The notes under the pieces were generated by a model. That model searched no databases. It had not been told where the DNA came from and saw only the letters and a list, made by a program, of their open reading frames with translations. The position numbers were made by a program, and so were the translations under genes. 64,000 bases of DNA from Xylogone sp. PMI_703 (lineage: Eukaryota; Ascomycota; Leotiomycetes): positions 1-64,000 of the forward strand of contig JAJTUQ010000007.1 in NCBI GenBank assembly GCA_021399445.1, in the 5' to 3' direction. How positions within the stretch are numbered: position 1 is the first letter of the stretch; each line of letters starts with the position of its first letter. This document shows positions 1 through 11,694 of this stretch, piece by piece.

Positions 1-2330
1 GACTTTCGTCTCTGGGTTCTTTATATATTACCTCTGAATACTGAGCTTTAGGCCTGTACAGGCTAGTTTATGTATTCCTGGTTACACGATTCGTAACATA
101 AGTAAGTTTAGTAATCTTATTATAATTTTATTATTATGTCCTAAATATACAAATATATTATCTATTTTCTTAACTTACTTTGTTTGATATAATTTTTTTG
201 AGTAAATCTTTATTGTTAAATATTTAAATATTTTCATATTAACTAAATTAAGTTTTTTTCCGTAGAAAGTTTTGTATAAAGTTTTAATTATAGAATTAAG
301 TCCAAAAACTAAGATTATAGTTAATACTTTATTCTTAATCTATACAATATATTTAATAACATAATATTATATAATATATATCATTTGAACATAGAATAGT
401 ATAGACTAAGTATAATTATTAATTAATTTAATTATATGTTTTATTACTTTATTCAGAAAATACTTATATAATAAAAATAACTCTAATTTTATACTATAAT
501 CGGTCAAATATTGTTAAAAATATTCTTAAATTTATTTTGTCCGTTGTTAACTTATATTATTTTTATTCTTTTGTTTATACTCTTTTTTAGAAATAAATAT
601 AATTCTCTGAATATTATTCTGACTTCTTGAGTTTTTTTAGTCTTTAAATATTAGATTTAAATATATTAAGTAATATCGTTTATTATTAATAAGAAATATT
701 TATACTTTCTTATGCTTAAAATCTGTATTCTTAATAAATCATAATAAAGACAGTTAAAAATCTCTGAAAATCATTTATTAGTCTTCTTACTAAAAGATTT
801 TTTCATTTTCCTAATTAAATAGCTTTTATATACTTTCTCTTTAGGTAATTAATCTTATAGTTTTAAATTAAGAAAACTTATATTAATCATATAATGTTTT
901 GTAACTGTAATATTCTTGTAATTAATATAATCTAAACAGTAATATTATAGTTCTTTAGTTATATATAAATTCTCAGAAATCGTTGTTTTTATTATAAGAT
1001 TAGTCAGTTTTACAGATTAATCAATATAACATAAATCATCAACTTTATTAAAGCTTTCGAATAAATGTTTTTGTACTCTAAACATAATTATCTTATAATT
1101 CTTAAATATTATTATAACACTGACATCATTAAACATATTAATAAATATAAGCTTATAATTAAAATCAAGAATAAATTATATATTGTTGAAGTTCACAAAA
1201 CTAAATATAATTTGTATTTTTATAACTTTATAGCCTAAAGTATAAAATGATTCATTATTAATAACTCTTACAACTTTGGACATATACTAACATTTAAAAC
1301 TCTTAAAATTATCTCTGAAATTGTTAAAATATTTTGTGGCCCCTGAATTAACTATTTAGTTTGTATTTGTACTTGTAGTAAAAACTGACTTTTTTTGATT
1401 TAATATAATTTCATTATAATCTATATAAAGAGTATTATTGTTATCTATATTCTGAATAAAAATAAAGATAACTATATTTATATATTTTTCTATTTTATTA
1501 AACTCTATGTTTTTAACTTTCTTTTTGTTCTTCTCTCTGAGTTTTTTATATTTCTTACAATTAATAATAAAGTAGTTTTTCTTATAACAAAACTTGTACT
1601 TATTATACTTTTAGGCTTTGTCGTTATTATCTTTACTAAAGTCTTTACTTTAGTAATTTTCATGACTTCTTGATTTATTACTATATTTTTTCTTTCGGTT
1701 TCGGCTTTTACTTTTATTTTTGCTAAAGCTTGAAGATCTTATTATATTAACTATAATTATAATTATTGTATTACTGGACTTATTTGATCGTTTATATATC
1801 AACAGATATATTATTATATTCTCGAAATCTTTATTGTTCGTTATACAAAAATGTTTAATTACTTGTCAGTACTAATTTTCAGGAAAAGTATATAATAGAC
1901 TAATTAATAATTAATCTTCTGATATGATTTTATAAATTCCGGAAAACTTTACTTTATAAAAGTTCAGCTTATTAATAAAGACTGATAAAGTCTTATCCTT
2001 AGAATTCTAAGCCTTTTTGCCGAATGTTGCTGAAAGATTATCTTGATATATTAGGTCAATAGAGTAGTTATGATTTGTTAACTTTGTCTAAATACTAATT
2101 ATATTTTTTTATTTAACTAAAGATTCTATGGCTTCTTGAATATACTCGTCCACTGAGTTATTCAAGATCATGAGCACTGAATCAGCTCTCTTGTCCTAAC
2201 TTTCTTGGGCAGCTTGAATATGCTGTAGATCAATATTGTATTGATCTAAATCTTCTTGTTGTACATGACAGCCATTAAGGTAATCAGGGAGTTGTGGTCT
2301 TTCTGAAGTGCTAATAGCTATTTCCCAAGC
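1..2330 (-). mobile_element. RIP-degraded Ty1/Copia retrotransposon relic (gag-protease part)
   Basis: The stretch is overwhelmingly A/T with stops in all frames, unlike the flank that begins near 2330. Read on the minus strand, a worn gag zinc knuckle is visible near 1557-1600: the last Cys and one inner Cys remain, while the His and first Cys positions read Tyr and the Asp reads Asn. A Copia protease core follows near 1327-1356, where the active-site motif reads N-S-G-A-T instead of D-S-G-A-T. Cys/His-to-Tyr and Asp-to-Asn changes are what G:C-to-A:T transitions produce, so RIP is the natural explanation. The gag/protease order implies that integrase and reverse transcriptase lie beyond the left edge. 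No functional product is expected. Confidence 0.72.
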
Positions 2331-3797
2331 ATGAGTTCCCATAAGTACAGCTCTACAGGTTCTCTTGAATTGGGCGTAGTTATCATCATTCAGTATAGTT
2401 ATCTTACCTCACCGGCAGGTAAAGTAACTAGCGTTGACCTGGCCATCCGCGGTTGTGCTTACAGCTTTTGTTGTACTCGAATTGCTTACTATCTTGTACT
2501 ATCCGGGCTCATAACCTGTCAGAGGTTATGGCGCAATGGTTAGGCAAGCACGCATACAATTACTATAGGAGAGAGCCTATGATAATTGCTATGATCAATG
2601 AACTCCACTGGAGGTGGGGTAATCCAATATATACAGGCAAATATGAAACACCTAAATCACGTGTGTATGCCTCCGTATCTCCCAATTACGTAAGCATATT
2701 CTGACATTTGTATAATGGGACCACTGAGGCGTGCTTTCCTGGTGAAGAATATATTATCGGTTGCTCCCTCCATGTCGATGTTGTAATATTCCGTGTAACC
2801 TCGCACAATTCTCATTCAACCTTCAATGCTTATCAGTTATTGCCATAGGATTAAAGTTACGAAAGCTATAAGATTTAAGGGCCTTTTGATAGGAGTTCTC
2901 GATGAAATTCCAGTGTAGCGACAGTAAATGAACCTCTCTGATTCTTGCTCCTATATCAACTCTTGTCAATTGTTTAGGGGCAAGATATAGTTATCTTCGC
3001 TAAATTGGAGGCCTAGTGTTATAGCATTAATTGAGATCTACCTAAAGCCTCAAGCCTGCAATTAGACTTCCCAGACTTGTTATTTTAGATAGTAAACCGA
3101 ATATTTTGCCAAAGAAAACAACTCGGCTTTTTTCTAACTATTAATGTGCCTTTTGCCTTATAAATACCCTCTCTATAAAGGTAAGCATATACGCATTATT
3201 CGATGATCTGCCTGTGTTATGTCTACCAGTGTAGAAAATCATTAACGTAAAGGTATAGCGTAGCCGCAGTCGATTCGTGGCTGCATCAGAACAGCCCGTT
3301 CTACTCCTTGAGCCAGACATTTGGCATAAATGAACATAGCGCATGGGGATGGTAGGAACTACTGATCTAATCTGGTAAAAACCTTGTATACTGTGGAGGA
3401 AAGGATTAACAAGTGTGTATGAGGCGTGAATGCTTGCGGCACAGTTGTATTCATGACACTAGCTCCAAGAGTGGCTAGTGGAAGCGCAGTCAAATCACGC
3501 TAATGACCCTTGCCAGCCAATCATACTCCTCTTTTGTCCTCCTCCTTTCCTCCCTTTATTTGCAATCACTATTACAATCACTGCGGCAAACGCTTGGTCA
3601 GATTATTTGCTGGGGTTATAAATTATTATGCACATCTGAGAGTGAATAATCAAGCCACCAATATCTAGGAAAAGGAACATGAAGGTGTGCTTGAACTTCG
3701 TAATTTTGTGCCGCAATTCTGCTCACGTTCACTTATAATCCCCTTTGATATCTAAGTCCACTCACTTCAACTTGAACTTCATTCATTACTTTCTTCG
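2331..3797. other. Intergenic, no gene seen
   Basis: Ordinary base composition resumes after the AT-rich relic. Only short ORFs without start context, splice sites or recognisable motifs occur. Nothing could be supported here. Confidence 0.5.
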
Positions 3798-3804
3798 TAT
3801 AAAA
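3798..3804 (+). promoter_or_regulatory. TATA box of the SMP-30-like gene
   Basis: A TATAAAA sequence lies about 40 nt before the ATG at 3841. Such a short leader would be unusual if transcription starts 30 nt downstream, so the true start may be slightly further upstream. Assigned by motif only. Confidence 0.35.
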
Positions 3805-3840
3805 GAATCTCCATTCTGAGCTATTGGAATATTTAATATT

Positions 3841-4800
3841 ATGGCACAAGTTAGCATCCTTGATCCACCGCTTCCATCTCGTACGGTCCACCAGTTCCCT
3901 GTACCTACTTGGATTGAGAATCTTGCTGTGCGGTCCAATGGCCAACTACTTGTCACTTTAATTTCAGCTCCTGAGCTCTTTCTCGTTGATCCTACCGATG
4001 CCTCTAAAACGGTCTTGATTCACCGTTTCCCAGAAGTTTCGGGTCTGTCAGGTGTTATAGAAGTTGAACATGACATATTCTACGTTACTGGCGGTGTATT
4101 TGACCTCAAATCTTTCTCTAACGAATCAGGTTCCTACGTGCTATGGGAAATTGACATGACCAATTTTGACAAGACTTCAAAAGCGATTGTCAAAAAGGTC
4201 ATGAATCTCACTAAAACAGGACTTTTAAACGGAATGGAATTACTTTCAAAACAAAATCGCACGATTCTTACTGCAGACTCAGAGAAGGGTGTTGTATTCA
4301 AGATTGATATTGGTAGCCGGGAGCATGAGATTGCTATTGATATAGATGAAATGAAGAATTCTGAAGCCCCACAGGTCCCTATTGCCATCAACGGGATAAA
4401 GATCCGTGCAGGATACCTATACTGGACCTGCACCTCGAAAGCATTGTTTTGTCGAATTAAGATTGACGAAGATGGCACTGTTGCTGGTGATGTTGAAATT
4501 TTGGAACAAGGTCTAGTTGGCGATGACTTCTGTTTTGATCATGCAGGAAACGTTTGGCTTACTCAAAATTCCCTGAATACTCTTACGGTCATAAACGCTC
4601 AGGGTGGTACTGTGACTGTTGCTGGCAGACTAGACCAATTGACTATTGCCGGAGGAACTGCATGCCAGTTTGATAGGAAGAGTGGGAATGAACACATTCT
4701 TTACCTTGTGACTACTGGGGGGTTAGGCGGACCTGTTAACGGGACCGATGTCGAGGGTGGGAAAGTTGTAGCTATTGATACATCACAGTTTACATATTGA
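3841..4800 (+). CDS. SMP-30/gluconolactonase-like beta-propeller protein
   Basis: Intronless 319-residue protein starting at ATG 3841. It has no signal peptide and no membrane segment, so a cytosolic location is likely. Its blade-like repeats have an SMP-30/gluconolaconase/LRE-like character: an N-terminal 'W-I-E-N-L-A-V-R-S-N-G' stretch (about residues 24-34), a central 'G-I-K-I-R-A-G-Y-L-Y-W-T' strand (about 183-194) and 'G-D-D-F-C-F-D-H-A-G-N-V-W-L' (about 226-239). Family members are six-bladed propellers that hydrolyse lactones or related esters with a bound divalent metal, and fungal relatives often sit beside secondary-metabolite or oxidoreductase genes. No such partner is seen here. 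Substrate unknown. Confidence 0.75.
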   Translation: MAQVSILDPPLPSRTVHQFPVPTWIENLAVRSNGQLLVTLISAPELFLVDPTDASKTVLIHRFPEVSGLSGVIEVEHDIFYVTGGVFDLKSFSNESGSYVLWEIDMTNFDKTSKAIVKKVMNLTKTGLLNGMELLSKQNRTILTADSEKGVVFKIDIGSREHEIAIDIDEMKNSEAPQVPIAINGIKIRAGYLYWTCTSKALFCRIKIDEDGTVAGDVEILEQGLVGDDFCFDHAGNVWLTQNSLNTLTVINAQGGTVTVAGRLDQLTIAGGTACQFDRKSGNEHILYLVTTGGLGGPVNGTDVEGGKVVAIDTSQFTY

Positions 4801-5307
4801 TGACGCAACACCTTCCTTTGCTTATCTTATTTCTCGGAAATATCTAAGCAATTCAGTTGAGAGTTCTATGCGAAGGGCGAATCGAATTGAGCTAAATCCT
4901 ACACCATCTATTGATTGAATATAAAGTTTGTATTTTAACGTTCTAAGGGTACTCATTGAAATAATTACTTGATCTCTTTGAGTCGGTTAATATAGTCTAC
5001 CGGTTTTTACTAAATACATCTACATCCTTTTGAGCACCTTGCTATCACACACACAAGGCCTCCCATATATCCCTTCATACTTCAGCATACTCAGTCCCGA
5101 TTAAGTGAATATTTCCCACCGGCTTGCCCACTCTCAGTTCGAGTTGAAGATTTAGAAGCTAACGTATATATAGTTTATAGAGTTTCAAAGCTTAAGATCT
5201 ATAATATCCGCCACAACTGTATTATTATTAAATAAGGGCGGCAGTCAGAATTATCTACTCTTTTGTTTTCATATTATTTTTACATTGTTGGTCTATAACT
5301 ATAAAAG
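4801..5307. other. Intergenic between convergent genes
   Basis: This is the shared 3' space of the plus-strand propeller gene and the minus-strand small gene. It is moderately AT-rich and no ORF or motif was recognised. Confidence 0.4.
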
Positions 5308-5922
5308 TTATTCAACTAAGGGTATCTCTACCAGCCCGAATTTATGCAGTAACCATAATATCGTTACTATTACTACCCAGAGCATAGATTTAGAGAATGG
5401 GTCCCATTTGTCCAATATATCTGCCTCGGTCTTTTGGCTAGCTGTCTCTAATTCATCCACTATTCTAATTAGTGATATATGCAAAGTTCATGATCGAATA
5501 TTCACCTCTTGCTGCAAGCTTAGTTACATCATCCGCCGTCCCAGCTAGATTGGCGACGCCGATTAGTTTCTCAGCAATATCCTTTACTTGATACACCAGA
5601 TCCGCATTAGAGACATCTACCGATTGCAGAGCGGGGTCTGTTGCTATCTGTTCAGTTACAAGATAGAGGCTTTGGCGAGTAATCAATGAGATAAGGATAA
5701 CATACAGGTTTGCATTAGCCCCCCTATTGCTTCTAAACTCTTGTCATTAGCTCCTTGGATTAGGGATGGAAGCTTTGTCTTTGCGAGGTTAATTTGGCCT
5801 TGCGATAAAGGGCCAAACATAACGTGGTACGCTTCTCGAGCTCGATAGCAATCTTCCGCAGCCTCTTTAATGGAGCCGTCATAGATCCATCCTGGCGTGT
5901 TGATTTGAGAGTGTGTAGCCAT
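5308..5922 (-). CDS. Small three-exon protein with C-terminal membrane anchor
   Basis: Built by splicing on the minus strand: exons 5922-5706, 5637-5506 and 5447-5308, giving 162 residues with every junction in frame. Intron 1 (68 nt) has a GTATGT donor. Intron 2 (58 nt) has a GTGAAT donor and an internal CACTAAT. Residues 1-120 look helical and soluble. The C-terminus has one hydrophobic segment (about residues 139-153, S-M-L-W-V-V-I-V-T-I-L-W-L-L) followed by a short charged/hydrophobic tail, so a tail-anchored protein with a cytosolic N-terminus is likely. I do not recognise the family. It lies about 1 kb past the 3' end of the NLR gene on the same strand. It carries no copy of the NLR motif. 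A membrane-acting partner of the NLR is possible but unproven. Confidence 0.6.
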
Positions 5923-6916
5923 TGTGCTCGAAGAGTTGCTGACAAGCTGTCCCGTTGTTTGCTTAGGTGGATGCGGCCGTGTTTAATTAGTGAAGCTGAT
6001 ATCCTCGGGACCGGGATTTGGCAGGAAGTAAGAAGTAACTACATCTTGTGTTATCGGTTCCGGCCCATTAAAATTCTTTGAGGCTTAGAATTAGCTTCAT
6101 CAGAGTGAGACAAGTATCTTAGCTTGTGTATTAGGCAGTAATACACGTCTCATTGCGATGTCAACAAAGAGAGTGTCACATCTACGTGTTGCGCAGCTAC
6201 TTGATCAGGCCTATAAATCGCACTGACCGCATGTTCGAACGGTAACCACAGAACCAATGTAATGCAGGATCGATGCTGGAGAATGCAGTTTGGAGAAATT
6301 CAGCCTCATCTCGGGAGAAATCATGGGTGTGCCACGTCAGACAGCACATCGTACAGCACCGTACATTGCCGTGCAGCTCAATGATGGGAAGTTGCCCAAC
6401 CGATAAGAAGAACATTCCCAAATTGAGGACACATCGTGTAGATTGGGACTGATGATTTGTAAATGCGCGATTGTTGGTTTTGAGGCCAAGAATAGGACCC
6501 CAATTCTGTACATGGATTCCAAATCATAGTCTCTCTTGAGGAGAGTGCAATGGCGTCATTTATTTTCCTACAATACCATTGCTGGAGATCGAATAAAACA
6601 GTGATAGAGCAGTAGACACTCGAATAACCAATACTAACTGCGTACTATTTAGCTTTACTTAGAATAGATCATAATAATACACAGCTGTTATGAACCTTCA
6701 TAATTCTCCTTTTTCGACTTTGCGCATATCCCGCCAAGTATACTTGTAAAAGGAGCATGGATAAGAAGTGATATAGACGCGAACCAGATAAACTTATTTA
6801 TTCAAGAGACAATATACAGAGTACACAATAACAAAGAATAGAAAAAGTGTATATATATTAAGTTTCAGCAATTTATACAAAAATTAGTGGCTATACTATT
6901 GCATGTGCTCCTCTTC
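5923..6916. other. Intergenic, promoter of the small gene and 3' region of the NLR
   Basis: No ORF with coding character was seen. The part near 6790-6900 is AT-rich and probably serves as the NLR 3' UTR. Confidence 0.4.
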
Positions 6917-9900
6917 TTAGGAATGACCTGTCGTAACTAGTCTGATGAGATTAATGAGGACTTTGATGATTGCTTGCCTCGAGCTATTCCTCCATGTAGA
7001 TTTTGCTTTCCACCAGTAACACACGAAATCAACCAAGTGGCCTCGCATGAGCAACGCCTTTGCTAGACCTTTCATTACGCTTATTGTCAGGGGATGATTC
7101 TCACCGAGCTTCATCTGGCATCCTTCTAAGGCGCGTTTGTAGTAATCGCATGCCTCTTCATAGGAGCCTTTCTTCCTATATGCATGTCCAACATCACCCA
7201 GAGCCTGAAACACCAAAGGATGGTCTTTGCCAGCAACCATTTTACGCCGCTTTGTTACTTCTTGAAGCTGTTCGAGGCCTTCATTACATTTCCTTTTGCG
7301 TACTAAAGTCCTCCCTATTCCTTGAGTGGCATCAAGCATTATTGAATGATCTTTCATGTTTCCTCCTTCGAGTTTCTCCACCACGTGCCGATATTGTTTT
7401 AAGGCTCCATCGCAATCTCCAGATTTCTCTGAAACAAGCGCAAGGCCATTCACAGCCATAAGGGTCGATGGGTGGTTTTCTCCGACTGCTTTCTTTTGTC
7501 CGGCTGCGACTTCTTCATATAACTCTCTAGCATTTTGGTATTTTCCTTGTTTGCAGTAGATACTCGCAATGTAGCACTTCGTCGTGAGGAGGTAAGTGTC
7601 ATCCGCTCCTGCTTCTCTATCCCCTATAAGGACTTGGTTGTACAATTCCAGTGCCTTTTCGTATTCCCCGAGAAGCTCCAGTACTGTGGCTTTGCCGAAC
7701 TTTGCGGCGAGAACAGCCGAATTATCTTTTTTTGGTCCACTTAGTTCGAGTCCTAGATGCGATTTCTCGAACCATTGTAGTGCTTCACCATATTTGCCTT
7801 GTTCGCGCAAGACCCTTCCTAGATTGGTCGCTGTCGGGAGCTCGCCACGGGTCTTCGAATGAATTCTCCTGTATCCGGTATACACATTTTGGTATATTTC
7901 CTCAGCTTCACGATATCTTCCCAAGCGGGCCAATACATCTGCTTTGCCTGATGATGCGGAAAGAATAAAAGGATGATCATCAGTTTCACCAAATATGTCG
8001 TTGAGTTTATTCAAGACTTCACTGTACCCTTCTAATGCCTCATTGTATTTTCCCATCCTTTCAAACACACTAGCAATGCTATCCATCGTATTAAGTGTTG
8101 AATAATGGGTTTTACCCAAGGATGTTTCTTGGAGTTTCAAAACTCGACGATATAGCTCCAGAGCATCTTCGTATTGACCCAGGTACTCTAGCGTTATTGC
8201 TTTATCATGTTCAGTTTCTAGAGTCAAAGCGTGACTTGGTCCCAATGATTCCACTCTTTCTAAGTATATTTCATGAAATTCTGCCAGAGCCTTGGGGTAT
8301 AGGTTAATGTTTCTGTACAACACCGCGAGGCTCTGTCGAGTTTTGAGGGTTGATGGGTTGCTCTTCCCGAATTTGGACTTCTTCGCTTCCAATACAACCG
8401 CGTATTCTTCCTGAGCGCTTTCGTACTCTCCCTTCTCAAAGTACACATCAGCGATATGATGGCGTGCATCAAGAGCCATAGGGCTATCGTTAGACTCAAA
8501 TCTATCCAGCGCCTTTCTGCACCAGATGAGCGCTTCCTCGTACCTTCCACGGAGGCATAAATTCATTCCAAACGAATTCATGAATTGTAGATCCAGATCT
8601 TGGAGGTCGTCTACATTTTCAATATCGCACAGACCTCGCTCATACAGGAATGTCGCTTTCTTCACATCTCCAAGATATTCGTACGCTCTCACAAGATTGT
8701 ATGCAACATCTCGCATCTGCCGGTTGAGAAAACCAGTCTCTGGGATTGATTCAGAGAAGATCTTGTAACAGCAGTCAATATGTGGCAAAATAGAGCGAAT
8801 ATACAGTCGATTACCAGTGGTATTGTGGAGTTTGTTCTCAATTGTCGAAGTCACAATACCTATAACGTGACTCTGATAATCGGTCATTTCAATAGAAGGG
8901 AAGGCTTGAGTTCGGGCCCACTGGTGAAGCAGATGGTGCATGTAATACTTTCCAGTTTCGTCCTTGCGTAGGAAAGAAAGGGAAAGGAGTTCTCCAATCG
9001 CAGCTCCGATGGCCTCGTCGTCATCTCGAGTTACATGTTAGCTTTACGTTATATAGAAATCGGCTAAGCATGGGAATGGAGGAAGGTAGACATACTCATC
9101 CAGCCTGCACGCCCCTTTTTGCTTTGCAGTAGCGTAAGAGGAATATCTTTATTCCCAATCCATGAAAGCAAATGAAGAAGTTCCCGTGGGTTCTGACGAA
9201 GTTTATTCAGTGATAGCTCCCACACTGCATAAACATGATCCAGATGTGGTTTTATCTTATCATTTAGGCTTTTCTCATATTGTGAAATTGGTATTTGAGT
9301 TTTTTTCAAGTAGGCTCCGATTTGATCAAGAGCAAGTGGGAGGCAACCAATGGACCTGGCGACTGCTAGAGCAGCGTTTCTTGTATCTAAAATAATATTT
9401 CAGTAACATATTTGGAGCATATTGATGAGTCTAGAAAAGAATAACAAGCAGAGACGAACCTGGTGTGAATTTCTCCCCAGAAGCCTTCTTCAATAACTCT
9501 ATACTCTCTTCCTCTCCGATACTTTCTGGTACTTGTATTGGGTGGGATGCTCCCCGGACATTGTTTTTGCGACTAGTCACAAGGATGTGGCCTACATCTC
9601 GGGCCAGAATGTCAAGATAGCATGCGGCTGGGTCGTCGAAATTATCCAATATGAGTAGCCACCCGGGTTTGAACTCCTGATCTAGCCAATAACTAAGGCT
9701 CTTGGTATATGTAACTTCGCCTAAAGCCTCAATTAACTCATCGTGATCTTTGATCGGCTCAACAATATTGAATGTACGAGCGATATGGTAGTGGAGATTT
9801 TTCGAGATCCAAGTTCTTTCGTAATGCTGGACAATTGTCAATACTGCATCTTGGGCGCTGACTTCCAACTCTGCACTACTATCGGCGTTCATCCAGAAAA

Positions 9901-10349
9901 CTGCCGAGTATCTCTCCTCATGTATACATTTATTTGCATACTCCAAAGCAATCTGCGATTTCCCGGCTCCTGGGAGACCATAGAGGATTATTTCCTTGCG
10001 ACGCAACGATTTGTCGGTCACAACACCTTCAGGCCAGAATTCCAGGATGATTCCTTCGATTATTTCTTTTCTGCCTGTGAAATGACTACTTGGCAAATAT
10101 GGTAGCTGGGCCGGAATAGGATACTTCTTATCTACTTCACATAGCGGTCAGAGCAAATATCAGGAACAAAGGCTCAATACAACGTACCTTCTCCAGGGTT
10201 GTTTCGGCTTATGTTAATCGTAAGTAGAGATACTGTATCTTATTCATTTATAGTACTACTTACTATATGTGTACATCTCCAAACTTCTGTTCGTAACCTT
10301 GGATCCCGACATCGTTGTGATTATTAAAAGTTATATCCTTGGTGGACAT
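6917..10349 (-). CDS. NB-ARC/TPR NLR with N-terminal amyloid-like motif
   Basis: Five exons on the minus strand: 10349-10264, 10207-10188 (20 nt), 10131-9460, 9386-9096 and 9024-6917, encoding 1058 residues. All introns (56, 56, 73 and 71 nt) close in frame. Residues 6-28 form a short Asn/Gln/Gly motif (T-F-N-N at 7-10, V-G at 14-15, Q17, Q21, F23-G24, V26). The NB-ARC domain follows: P-loop G-L-P-G-A-G-K-S near 87-94, Walker B L-L-I-L-D-N-F-D-D near 194-202, sensor L-V-T-S-R near 219-223 and G-C-L-P-L-A-L near 273-279. From about residue 470 to 1025 run roughly a dozen ~42-residue kinesin-light-chain-type TPRs. Fungal NLRs of this type sense non-self through the repeats, oligomerise through NB-ARC and template an effector through the N-terminal motif. 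The PNP_UDP gene at 14089 carries the matching motif. The micro-exon and the AAG acceptor of intron 1 are the least certain parts. Confidence 0.85.
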
Positions 10350-11694
10350 TGGGGTAAAAGAAGAGCAACGGAATCCTTAGGATTTCCAATTGTAGAGGGA
10401 TGCAATGATACTCAACAGAAATGAAATAGGAATGAAGGCTAGTGTTTATGAACCTAAAACAACCTTAAACGGTGTTATTCCTCTACTTTATATTATTGGA
10501 AAAAGAAAGATAAGTATGAAGAGTTGGTTGGAACTGAAAGGAAAGTGCTGCTTCAATCATTATGCTGCTCCTCAACGAAAGGCAGCGAATAAAATTAAGA
10601 CTGTACTGTATACCGTGTAATACAGCCCCAGAATGTCTCCCCTGAAAGCTGAGTGATGTGTACGGGCTTAACAGTTATTAGCTGAACAGTTTGAAGGCAG
10701 CCTTACCATTGTGGCTATTTGTGTCTTACATTTCTAGGCCAATAGCGTCAGCCTAATAGACTAGCTAATCACCTTCACATGTCTATGTCGGTCTTCCCGT
10801 TGGAACGAACATGTTGGCAAGGCTAAGATTCTGCGGGTTTGTCGCTTGTGTACGTGTACTGTTCTAGACGAATGAAAAAAGCCGCCTACTTTGCCTTAAA
10901 ATTCATATTAGTTTTACAATTGTAAGTAAAATTATTATTTGTTGTAATTAATATTTTCGTGTATTTGAGAAGATCATCCTTCGAAGTGGGGGAATTTCGG
11001 TGTATAAATTTCTGCCACTTAAGTCTTTTCTGTCTGTCTACTGCACAAGGCTATCACAAGCAATATGTAGCTAGTGGTGAGTCAGGATTTAGCCCGTTGC
11101 AAGAGAATCGATTGTTTCAGGTAGCGATCATTTGGACTTATCAAAATCATCAAAAGATCCATATAGTTGCCTTTGTACAACCTAGTGCAACTGAACTTTT
11201 AGGATGGAGTACGCAGCCAGTTTGTATATGTCGTCTCATAGTTGATCTGATATGACCGAATATTGATTCCAGCAGAACACATTCACATTCTGTGAGGTTC
11301 CAGAAAAGAACGAATAGTATTTATCAAACTGGGATAGTGACACTCGTGAAGGCATTCTTGAAACAAAGAGATAAAGAAAGAAAGCATGTAGATTTCAGGA
11401 TTCAAGCATCCTGCAACATTCCACAGTATTTAATTATTGAAGATCAAGCAGCTAAGACAGAATCTCTATTCTGGTAATCCTTTCAACTTGGTGATTAGAG
11501 GGAGGATACCCTCAATAATTACTAATATCATTGAATTAAAATTTGTTATCTTAATAGTTTTGAGTGTTTTACCGCCTAATAGTGAAACTATACCTAGCAC
11601 CAAATCGTAAAAGGTAAGCATACAATCTCAGAGGGGAATAGTCCAGAGCATTTTTAGCTCGCATTCCCCGAAGGCTAAAACATGGCTTTCCAGA
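10350..11694. other. Intergenic, NLR upstream region
   Basis: Only short ORFs without coding character occur, and no repeats were recognised. It holds the NLR promoter on the minus strand, but no clear TATA box could be assigned. Confidence 0.4.

Noticed and set aside
2520..2560. tRNA-like 'gcgcaatggttaggcaagc' near the left relic
   Set aside because: Only a faint A-box resemblance; no B box or acceptor stem could be matched.
5308..5922. Copy of the NLR/PNP_UDP motif in the small tail-anchored protein
   Set aside because: No T-F-N-N or V-G-x-Q pattern is present, so it cannot be called a second effector on that basis.
7060..8971. Plus-strand ORFs across the TPR region
   Set aside because: They are antisense shadows of the minus-strand TPR coding sequence.
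10405..11477. Small plus-strand ORFs upstream of the NLR (71, 98 and 61 codons)
   Set aside because: No domain, splice sites or consistent codon use; compatible with chance in AT-rich intergenic DNA.
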